Assembly: GCA_027017165.1 (NCBI GenBank)
Contig: JALURF010000030.1
Location: forward strand, 1-16,564
Length of the DNA: 16,564 nt
Direction: 5' to 3'
Source of the DNA: Thermofilaceae archaeon
GTDB lineage: Archaea > Thermoproteota > Thermoprotei > Thermofilales > B69-G16
The notes beneath the pieces were generated by a model, which ran no database searches, was not told the origin of the DNA, and worked only from the letters and a program-made list of their open reading frames with translations. Below are positions 1 to 6,007 of this stretch, piece by piece (positions within the stretch are counted from its first letter, which is position 1; every line of letters begins with the position of its first letter). Both the position numbers and the translations under genes were made by a program.

Positions 1-2
1 AT

Positions 3-431
3 ATAACGACGGTAATTCACGCGGGAGATATAATCGCTCCTTTTACACTAAAGAAGTTCTCAAAATCTGGATTGAGATTTTACGGAGTTCTAGGTAATAA
101 CGATGGAGAAATATACTTACTATCGAAAATAGCCCTCTCAGAAGGTCTAAGTCTAAGACATCCGCCATATGAATTAAAGCTGGGGGACAGAAAAATAGTT
201 ATTTTTCACGGAATGGGAGGGATGGAGGAGACTAAAAGAATAGTTCGAGCAATAGCCAAGTACGGAGACTATGATATCGTGATTTTTGGGCACACTCATG
301 AGATTACAGTTGAAAGAATAGGGAGAACTCTGCTATTGAATCCAGGAGAAGTTTTCGGCGGATTAACCGGAAAAGCCTCTCTCGCGATTTTAGATCTGAA
401 AACCTTAGAAGTTGAAATAATAGAACTTTAA
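3..431 (+). CDS. YfcE/MJ0936-type metallophosphoesterase, 3' part
   Basis: Calcineurin-like phosphodiesterase, probably a dimetal phosphoesterase of the small archaeal/bacterial YfcE-MJ0936 family. The frame is open to the left window edge, so the 5' end, with the first metal-binding D-x-H motif, is missing. In the visible part, VIHAGDI (His6, Asp9 counted from position 3) supplies metal ligands, GNND (residues 31-34) is the bridging and catalytic Asn-Asp region, FHG lies about 30 residues later, and GHTHE gives the last two histidine ligands. A TTG at 72 could be taken as a start, but it falls inside the conserved fold, between the GD and GNND motifs, so it is not the real start. The family is about 160-180 residues long, so only about 20-30 residues are missing. 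It converges on the PiT gene with a 9-bp gap. The cellular substrate is not inferable. Confidence 0.88.
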   Translation: MTTVIHAGDIIAPFTLKKFSKSGLRFYGVLGNNDGEIYLLSKIALSEGLSLRHPPYELKLGDRKIVIFHGMGGMEETKRIVRAIAKYGDYDIVIFGHTHEITVERIGRTLLLNPGEVFGGLTGKASLAILDLKTLEVEIIEL

Positions 432-440
432 CGAATAGTT

Positions 441-1391
441 CTAAACTAAAATAGCAAATAATACAGCTAACGCGGCAGCGCCAGGAAAGGTGATAACCCA
501 AGTAGCTAGTATTTCTTTCAATCCTTTAACGTTTACCCATATTTTCTTAGCAACTCCTATCCCAGCCACGGCCATGACTAGTATGTGAGTACCGGAGAGA
601 GGGAGCCCCATTAATGTCCCGATGGAAACTGTTAGAGCAACTGAAATCTGTATCGCCAAGCCCATCACGGGAGTCAGCTCAACTAGCTCAACGCCTACAG
701 ATTTGACAACTCTTCTCCCCAACATTACAAGCCCAAGAGCCATCCCCAGACCGCTTATTAATCTAACCATGAATGGGTCTTCATAAACAGCGCTGAGGAA
801 CGCTGTCGCATTGGCTATATCGTTTGCTCCTCGGAAGAAGGAAGTATAAGAAGCCCAAGCTAATAGAGTCAAGGAGGACAGTTTAGCTATTTTTAAACTT
901 TTATTTAAGCCATTTATACTCCTTGTTAGCAGTAAATCGAAGAGTTTACAAGTTGCATAAGCTCCTATAAATCCCATTATCGGCGATATTACCCATCCAG
1001 CTACCACGTTAAGCAAAGATTCCCACCTGACTCCATGAATTCCCCACTTGTACATACCCAGTCCTATAGCAGCTCCAACTGCCGAGTGGGTGGTTGAAAC
1101 AGGCCATCCTCTATAAGAAGCTAATACAAGCCATGTGGCTACAGCAGCTACTATTATCAGTGTATCAACAAGGTCTATTCTGTATGCTAACAGTTTCTCT
1201 CCCATAGTTTCTTCTACTTTATAGCCTAACAGCACCGCACCCAAGAAATCCATAAAGGCTCCTATTAGACACGCCGCTAGTATGCTAGTAAATCCACTAC
1301 CAGCTAAGACAGCCATAGTTTCATCGTTTGCGCCCACCGACCAGGCAACATAAAATGCTAGTATAAAGCTCATTAAGAGAAGGAAGTCCAT
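441..1391 (-). CDS. PiT-family inorganic phosphate transporter
   Basis: Integral membrane phosphate permease (PHO4/PiT family) that takes up phosphate with a cation. The 316-residue protein carries the family's duplicated signature: GANDE at about residues 20-24 and RGANDIANAT at about residues 186-195, each opening one inverted half. The rest is mostly hydrophobic helices. The length fits the short archaeal versions; many bacterial ones exceed 400 residues. The ATG start is preceded by AGGTGA, which overlaps the stop codon of the upstream DUF47 gene, so the two are co-transcribed and probably translationally coupled. PiT next to a DUF47 (PhoU-like) gene is a recurrent pairing in which the partner is thought to control the transporter. 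Phosphate is the family default; no feature here excludes another oxyanion. Confidence 0.94.
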   Translation of the reverse strand: MDFLLLMSFILAFYVAWSVGANDETMAVLAGSGFTSILAACLIGAFMDFLGAVLLGYKVEETMGEKLLAYRIDLVDTLIIVAAVATWLVLASYRGWPVSTTHSAVGAAIGLGMYKWGIHGVRWESLLNVVAGWVISPIMGFIGAYATCKLFDLLLTRSINGLNKSLKIAKLSSLTLLAWASYTSFFRGANDIANATAFLSAVYEDPFMVRLISGLGMALGLVMLGRRVVKSVGVELVELTPVMGLAIQISVALTVSIGTLMGLPLSGTHILVMAVAGIGVAKKIWVNVKGLKEILATWVITFPGAAALAVLFAILV

Positions 1392-1395
1392 GTTT

Positions 1396-2073
1396 TCACC
1401 TTAAAGCTCTAATAACTATTATCTTTATCAAATCACCGACTTCCTCGCAGGCATCTAGTATATTCTCAAATGTTTCTATAAGTTTTCCAATAAGCATGTC
1501 AGGAACGCCAATGCACCCCCTTTCTCTTTCCTCCAGCTTACTAAGACATTTAACATATAGTTCATCCCCTTTCTCTTCAATAGTCTCTACCTCATGAACC
1601 AGCTCAAGGCTTTTCTTAAAATCGGTCATCATTGCCGAAACAGCATCATATAGCGCCTTAGCACTTATTTCTGTTAAAGCCACAAGCTCGAGACATTCGC
1701 TGGTGAGCCCTTGACATATATCTTCATGGGGAATCACCGAAAGAAGTCTCGCCGCCTCTTTAGCCCAGTCTGCTATCAAATCCATTCTTTCAGCTAGTCT
1801 GACGAAATCCTCTCTACTTAAGGGAGGCAGTGCCCCTCTTGCCAATTCCTCTATTATCTTACGTCTCACTCCATCGGCTTCTTCTTCGTAGGAATGCACC
1901 TGCGCTAGGTAAGTCTTCGCCTTTTCCGAGTCCCCCTCACAATACTCTTTCATAACTTTTGTAAAAGCGTCTACTGTTTGATAGCATAATTTTGCATGAT
2001 TTACCGTAAGATTTACTATTTTTTCTTCTGGTGATGACCATATTTTGGATATTATCTTCCTTAAAAAATCCAT
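1396..2073 (-). CDS. DUF47 (PhoU-like) phosphate transport regulator
   Basis: All-helical PhoU-like protein of the DUF47/TIGR00153 family, 225 residues, the usual length. It is rich in Glu, Lys and Leu with long amphipathic helices and recurring acidic E-x-x-x-D/E pairs typical of PhoU metal-binding bundles (for example VHSYEEEADGVRRKI and VHEVETIEEKGDEL). Members of this family sit beside PiT transporters and are thought to modulate them; the molecular mechanism is not settled. It is the first gene of the pair, with only 4 bp between its stop and the PiT ATG. A TATA box at 2097-2104 places the predicted transcription start almost on the ATG, so the message is probably leaderless. An unusual large palindrome (2118-2147) lies just upstream of that promoter. 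Confidence 0.92.
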   Translation of the reverse strand: MDFLRKIISKIWSSPEEKIVNLTVNHAKLCYQTVDAFTKVMKEYCEGDSEKAKTYLAQVHSYEEEADGVRRKIIEELARGALPPLSREDFVRLAERMDLIADWAKEAARLLSVIPHEDICQGLTSECLELVALTEISAKALYDAVSAMMTDFKKSLELVHEVETIEEKGDELYVKCLSKLEERERGCIGVPDMLIGKLIETFENILDACEEVGDLIKIIVIRALR

Positions 2074-2096
2074 GACAGAATATATGCTTCAAGTCG

Positions 2097-2104
2097 TATA
2101 TAAA
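2097..2104 (-). promoter_or_regulatory. TATA box of the DUF47-PiT operon
   Basis: On the minus strand the sequence reads TTTATATA, preceded by a purine-rich AAAG that can act as a BRE. Its centre is about 27 bp before the DUF47 ATG at 2073, the normal archaeal TATA-to-start distance, which predicts a leaderless transcript. Confidence 0.65.
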
Positions 2105-2117
2105 CTTTGTATTATCC

Positions 2118-2147
2118 TATATTATCTATAGTAGTATAGATAATATA
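2118..2147. repeat. 30-bp near-perfect palindrome between divergent operons
   Basis: Arms of 13 bp (2118-2130 and 2135-2147) are perfectly inverted around GTAG; only one base pair in the 30 bp breaks the symmetry. It lies 14 bp upstream of the phosphate-operon TATA box and about 65 bp upstream of the oxidoreductase promoter. Being upstream of both genes it is badly placed for a terminator. An operator for a dimeric regulator is the likeliest reading, but the regulator is unknown and the AT-rich arms could also form a cruciform. Confidence 0.6.
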
Positions 2148-2212
2148 TAACTTAGAGTAAGCGGGATGTTAAGTAATAAATAAATAACTGAGGTTAAGTC
2201 AATTAAAAAGAG

Positions 2213-2219
2213 TTTAATA
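2213..2219 (+). promoter_or_regulatory. Putative TATA box of the amine dehydrogenase operon
   Basis: TTTAATA follows a purine-rich AAAAAG stretch that could be the BRE. It predicts initiation near 2240, which favours the in-frame TTG at 2241 over the GTG at 2235 as the true start. A second AT-rich stretch at 2176-2188 could be an alternative TATA with a short leader. Confidence 0.4.
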
Positions 2220-2234
2220 GATTGGTTTTAGGGA

Positions 2235-3695
2235 GTGCCTTTGACCTCTTCCAGAATAATTCAACATCCAATTTTAAATTTTGAACGTGGAAAAAAGAAA
2301 GTGTTGTATTTTGAAGATAAACCTGTAGAAGTATATGAAAATGAGAGTGTATTAGCAGCGCTCTACGCTAATGGTGTAAGAATTTTTTCTAGAAGCAGAG
2401 TGTTAAAACGGCCGCGAGGAGCTTTTTGTCTAATAGGAAAATGTTCTTCTTGTTTAATGGAAGCGGACAGAGTTCCCAACACAAGGATTTGTATAACCTT
2501 AACAAAAGACTTAAGGGAAGTGCGTTATCAGGAGTCATCAGCCAGTCCACCTAAAACTTCCTTTTTTATAGCTAAAAAGCCTGAAGAAATACCTACCGAT
2601 ATTCTGGTGATAGGTGGCGGGCCGGCCGGATTATATGCGGCTATGTACGCTAGCAAATACGGAGCAAATGTAGTATTAGTTGATGAAAATCCAACTATTG
2701 GTGGGCAATTGGTTAAGCAGACGCATAAATTCTTTGGATCTAAAGACCTATATTCGGGGATTAGAGGTTTTGAAATTGCTAAAAAATTAGCTAAAATTCT
2801 CCATAAGAGAAAAAATATCAAAATTTTAACAAACACGTCGGTATTTGGGCTCTATTCTGGCAAGTTGGCGGGTGCCTATCACCTTAGAAGAAAACAACTG
2901 CTTAAGATAAAGGCTAAACAAATCACAGTGGCCACGGGTGCCTCGGAGAGGTTTTTAGTATTCGAAAACAATGATTTGCCCGGAGTTATGGGCGCCGGAG
3001 CGGCCCAGACGCTAATGAACGTATACGGAGTTAAACCGGGCGAGAAAGCTTTGATGGTGGGCGCCGGAAATGTGGGTCTAATAGTTTCATACCAGTTAAT
3101 TCAAGCCGGAGTAAAAGTAGTAGCTATCGTAGAAGCGATGCCGAGGATAGGCGGTTATCTAGTCCATGCTGCTAAAGTTCGGAGGTTGGGAGTACCAATT
3201 TATACATCTCATACTATAAAAAGTGCTCATGGTAAGGAAAAAGTTGAAGGGGCCACCATAATAGCTTTAGATAAGGAATTTCGGGAAATACCCGGCACAG
3301 AGAAATATCTAGAAGTGGATTTAATCTGCTTGGCTGTGGGCTTAAACCCGTATTCACAATTATTATCACAGGCTGGTTGTGAAATGGTCTATATTCCTGA
3401 GTTAGGTGGTTTAGTTCCTAAACGTACCAGATATCAGGAAACTACGATCAGCGGAATATACGTGGCGGGCGATGTTTCGGGAATAGAGGAAGCATCCACG
3501 GCCATGTTGGAGGGAGGAATAGCGGGGATATCTGCTGCGTTGAAAATCATTGGCAATAATGAAAAAGCGCTTAATGAACGAGAAGAAATGTTGGAGAAAT
3601 TGGAAAAGATTAGGGCGGGGAGGTTTTTTGAGAGGATCAGAAAAGGTTTGAGAAAGGTGTTGATAGATGAACGACGCGGGAATAGTACGTATTGA
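2235..3695 (+). CDS. [2Fe-2S]/FAD oxidoreductase, alpha subunit of a dye-linked amine (proline-type) dehydrogenase
   Basis: Electron-accepting flavoprotein subunit fused to a plant-type [2Fe-2S] domain. Residues 20-100 are the ferredoxin-like domain found in sarcosine oxidase alpha and HcnA, with cluster ligands C65-x4-C70-x2-C73-x12-C86. From about residue 122 follows a two-dinucleotide-fold oxidoreductase: GGGPAG (127-132) for FAD, GAGNVG (about 277-282) for NAD(P), and VAGDVSG (about residue 410) as the second FAD motif. At 486 residues (about 54 kDa) it matches the alpha subunit of Thermococcus-type four-subunit L-proline dehydrogenase. It is the first gene of a four-gene operon and overlaps the next by 29 bp. 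The start is either GTG 2235 or TTG 2241; the latter has AGGGAG well spaced before it and lies at the predicted transcription start. The oxidised substrate is set by the DAO subunit and remains unproven. Confidence 0.9.
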   Translation: MPLTSSRIIQHPILNFERGKKKVLYFEDKPVEVYENESVLAALYANGVRIFSRSRVLKRPRGAFCLIGKCSSCLMEADRVPNTRICITLTKDLREVRYQESSASPPKTSFFIAKKPEEIPTDILVIGGGPAGLYAAMYASKYGANVVLVDENPTIGGQLVKQTHKFFGSKDLYSGIRGFEIAKKLAKILHKRKNIKILTNTSVFGLYSGKLAGAYHLRRKQLLKIKAKQITVATGASERFLVFENNDLPGVMGAGAAQTLMNVYGVKPGEKALMVGAGNVGLIVSYQLIQAGVKVVAIVEAMPRIGGYLVHAAKVRRLGVPIYTSHTIKSAHGKEKVEGATIIALDKEFREIPGTEKYLEVDLICLAVGLNPYSQLLSQAGCEMVYIPELGGLVPKRTRYQETTISGIYVAGDVSGIEEASTAMLEGGIAGISAALKIIGNNEKALNEREEMLEKLEKIRAGRFFERIRKGLRKVLIDERRGNSTY

Positions 3696-4149
3696 AGATC
3701 TTAGAAGGCTAAAATTGATTCCTCCCCATAGCAGAATGAAAGCTGGACCTGTTGTTGTCGTAGAATGTATTGAAGAAATACCTTGCGATGTATGTGTGGC
3801 TGCTTGTCCAACTCGAGCTATAGTTAAAAAAGATATAAACTCTATCCCCAGCGTAGATTTTGATAAGTGTACAGGATGCGGATCGTGTTTGCTAGCCTGC
3901 CCCGGATTAGCTATTTTCCTAGTCGACTTATCTATAGGCAGTGGCAAGGGGAGGGTCACTATGCCTTACGAGCTCCTGCCTATACCAAGTAAGGATGATA
4001 AAGTGGTGTTATTAAATCGAAAAGGAGAGCCTGCTGGAGAGGGTAGAATTGTAAAAGTAGTTAGAAGTGCCGATAAAACTTATGCGGTAACCGTGGAAAT
4101 GGAAGATAGCAAGGTGAGGGACGTGAGGGCTTTTAGGGTGATTGTATGA
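3667..4149 (+). CDS. Two-[4Fe-4S] ferredoxin-like subunit of the amine dehydrogenase complex
   Basis: Electron-transfer subunit, 160 residues. The second cluster motif is canonical: C68-x2-C71-x2-C74-x3-C78-P. The first is unusual: C34-x5-C40-x2-C43-x3-C47-P, in the context ECIEEIPCDVC, so the first ligand is displaced relative to a standard ferredoxin. Residues about 87-160 form a second, beta-rich segment without cysteines (VTMPYELLPIP onward), a layout seen in the corresponding subunits of archaeal and bacterial proline/hydroxyproline dehydrogenase operons. The ATG lies inside the alpha gene (29-bp overlap) and the stop overlaps the next start as ATGA, so translation is coupled in both directions. 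It probably relays electrons between the two flavin subunits; the direction is inferred from family knowledge. Confidence 0.87.
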   Translation: MNDAGIVRIEDLRRLKLIPPHSRMKAGPVVVVECIEEIPCDVCVAACPTRAIVKKDINSIPSVDFDKCTGCGSCLLACPGLAIFLVDLSIGSGKGRVTMPYELLPIPSKDDKVVLLNRKGEPAGEGRIVKVVRSADKTYAVTVEMEDSKVRDVRAFRVIV

Positions 4150-4421
4150 AAATTGTCTGTAGGTGTGAAGATATTACTTATGAAGAGATTTTAGAAGCTA
4201 TAAGGAGCGGGTACACCGATATAGAATCTCTCAAAAGAAAGTTAAACTTTGGTATGGGGCCTTGTCGAGGGAGAATATGTATACCGATAATCGTAAAAAT
4301 TCTTGCTAGAGAGCTTGGTAAAAGCGTAGAAGAGGTGGGATATCCGTCGGAGCGTCCTCCTATTATCCCTTTACCTCTCGGAATTCTCGCTAATGGTGAA
4401 GATCGTGAAGAGAAGAGCTAG
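4146..4421 (+). CDS. BFD-like [2Fe-2S]-binding subunit
   Basis: Small 91-residue protein with the four-cysteine pattern of bacterioferritin-associated-ferredoxin-like domains: C5-x-C7 and C40-x4-C45, with the loop GMGPCRGRIC. This fold binds one [2Fe-2S] cluster. In bacterial HcnB-type dehydrogenases the same domain is fused to the flavoprotein; here, as in Thermococcales proline dehydrogenase (delta subunit, about 10 kDa), it is a separate polypeptide. It overlaps the previous gene by 4 bp (ATGA) and the following DAO gene by 29 bp. The tail after residue 66 (SERPPIIPLPLG) is proline-rich and probably a docking extension. Confidence 0.88.
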   Translation: MKIVCRCEDITYEEILEAIRSGYTDIESLKRKLNFGMGPCRGRICIPIIVKILARELGKSVEEVGYPSERPPIIPLPLGILANGEDREEKS

Positions 4422-5541
4422 CGTGGTTGTAATAGGCGGCGGCATTAGTGGATTATCGATAGCTTACAATCTGGCTAAGCTCGGCTTAGATGATGTAGTA
4501 GTGGTGGAGAAAAGATATCTAGGTAGCGGGTCCACGGGTAAGTGTGGAACTGGCATAAGACAGCAATTCACAACGAAAGAACATATTATGCTTATGAAGG
4601 AGAGCGTTAAGCTCTGGGAAAAACTCAGCGAAGAATTAGGGCGTGATGTAGGGTATAGACAGACGGGTTATCTCTGGTTAATACGGGATGAAGAAGAACT
4701 TTCAGTCTTTAAAGAGAACGTTAATATTCAGAATAAGTATGGAGTGCCAAGCAGGATCATAAATGTGGAAGAGGCTCTGGAAATAGTTCCATACTTAAAT
4801 CCGGAAGTCTTTATAGCTGCGGCTTTCTGCCATAAAGATGGCAAGGCTTCTCCATTTAAAACTGTAAACGCCTACTATGAAGCTGGTAGAAGACTTGGAG
4901 TTGAATACTATACGTATACAGAAGTGAGAGGAATGGTAGTTGAGAATGGAAGAATTCGTAAAGTAATTACGTCCAGAGGAGATATCGAGACTGATAAAGT
5001 GGTAAACGTGGCGGGCGCCGGGGCCAGGAAAATAGGGGAAATGGTTGGAGTCAATATACCTGTGGAGAATTACAGACACCACATAGTGGTAACTGAACCT
5101 TTCCAAGAGTTCGTTAAACCTATGGTTATTAGAGGTAAGCTGTACTTTACCCAAACTGAAAGAGGAGGAATCATAGGGGGGATTGACATGCCAGAAAAGC
5201 CTGACCAACCTCTTAGAGCTAGGCTAGATTTCCTAGAGGTTTTCGCTACAAACCTCGTTAAGGTAATGCCTATACTCAAGAATGTCAATATATTGAGGCA
5301 GTGGGCTGGGTACTATGTAATGACTAAAGATAATCACCCTATCCTGGGAGAAGCAGAAAAGTTAGAAGGTTTCTATATAGCAGCTGGATTTAGCGGACAC
5401 GGGTTTATGATGGGGCCTATTGTGGGAAAGTTAATCGCCGAGTTAATAATGTATGGGAAGCCCTCAGTGCCTATAGATGCTCTTAGATTAGAGAGGTTTG
5501 AAAGAGGAGAATTAATCTATGAGCGAGCGGTTATAGGGTAA
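4393..5541 (+). CDS. DAO-family FAD dehydrogenase, catalytic beta subunit (proline/sarcosine-type)
   Basis: Catalytic flavoprotein of the D-amino-acid oxidase superfamily, 382 residues (about 43 kDa), the length of proline dehydrogenase beta, sarcosine oxidase beta and HcnC. It has VVIGGGISGLSIAYNLA (about residues 11-27) for the FAD ADP moiety, VVEK for the ribose, the GSGSTGKCGTGIRQQF segment at about 45-60 typical of this branch, and the C-terminal FAD/substrate loop AAGFSGHGFMMGPIVGK. It oxidises a C-N bond of an amino or imino acid; L-proline is the best guess from the four-subunit context, with sarcosine, dimethylglycine or hydroxyproline possible. Translation starts inside the BFD gene (29-bp overlap). 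The operon ends here, 2 bp from a convergent gene. Confidence 0.9.
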   Translation: MVKIVKRRASVVVIGGGISGLSIAYNLAKLGLDDVVVVEKRYLGSGSTGKCGTGIRQQFTTKEHIMLMKESVKLWEKLSEELGRDVGYRQTGYLWLIRDEEELSVFKENVNIQNKYGVPSRIINVEEALEIVPYLNPEVFIAAAFCHKDGKASPFKTVNAYYEAGRRLGVEYYTYTEVRGMVVENGRIRKVITSRGDIETDKVVNVAGAGARKIGEMVGVNIPVENYRHHIVVTEPFQEFVKPMVIRGKLYFTQTERGGIIGGIDMPEKPDQPLRARLDFLEVFATNLVKVMPILKNVNILRQWAGYYVMTKDNHPILGEAEKLEGFYIAAGFSGHGFMMGPIVGKLIAELIMYGKPSVPIDALRLERFERGELIYERAVIG

Positions 5542-5543
5542 TT

Positions 5544-5945
5544 TTATTTCATACGTTGTTTTATGCTTGAGAATTCTATTAAAAGTCTCCGTTTCCACCC
5601 CATCTTCTCTAATCGTCTCGAAATTACTCTAATTATGCCGGGATACAACGTTGCGAACATGACATACACGACTCTGTCATCCTCTGGAGAGTAGAAGAAC
5701 CTGCATGCTACAAGCTTGGATTTAACATAACATACTGCATCTTCGTAAAAATAACCTGAAAGCTCCTCCCCGAGATGATATGTCATTTCGTCAAACGCGT
5801 TACGGTACTCTTTCATATAGTTTCTAGGCTTATATTCGGCTAAAGTTATATTTGCTATAAGGAAATCTATCTTAACTACCTGAATGTCTTTATTAACATA
5901 AAATAGTGCGAAGCCTTTAATGCCCCGCGGATAGCGTCTTTGCAT
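5544..5945 (-). CDS. Hypothetical protein, 133 aa
   Basis: I do not recognise this protein. It is basic at the N-terminus (QRRYPRG), has no evident signal peptide or membrane helix, and reads as a compact mixed alpha/beta domain with alternating hydrophobic strands (GFALFYVN, VVKIDFLIANITLAEY, VVYVMFATLYPGIIRVI). It contains two cysteines (in the AVCYV and VACRF segments) without a metal-site spacing. The start ATG has GGTG seven bases upstream, and CTTAAATA about 45-50 bp upstream is a usable TATA box, so it is probably transcribed independently of the AOR gene, which ends 62 bp upstream on the same strand. It converges on the dehydrogenase operon with only 2 bp between the stop codons. Confidence 0.65.
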   Translation of the reverse strand: MQRRYPRGIKGFALFYVNKDIQVVKIDFLIANITLAEYKPRNYMKEYRNAFDEMTYHLGEELSGYFYEDAVCYVKSKLVACRFFYSPEDDRVVYVMFATLYPGIIRVISRRLEKMGWKRRLLIEFSSIKQRMK

Positions 5946-6007
5946 GTGAACACCGTTTATCCTGCTGAAAATAGTGTGGTGTAGGATGTATTTAAGGCTA
6001 TTGTGCT

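Noticed and set aside
72..431. Complete phosphodiesterase starting at TTG 72
   Set aside because: Conserved residues VIHAGDI continue in frame upstream to the window edge, so the gene is cut by the window rather than starting there.
2528..2836. Minus-strand ORF of 102 codons
   Set aside because: Antisense shadow of the FAD-binding region of the alpha subunit; low-complexity composition and no start signals.
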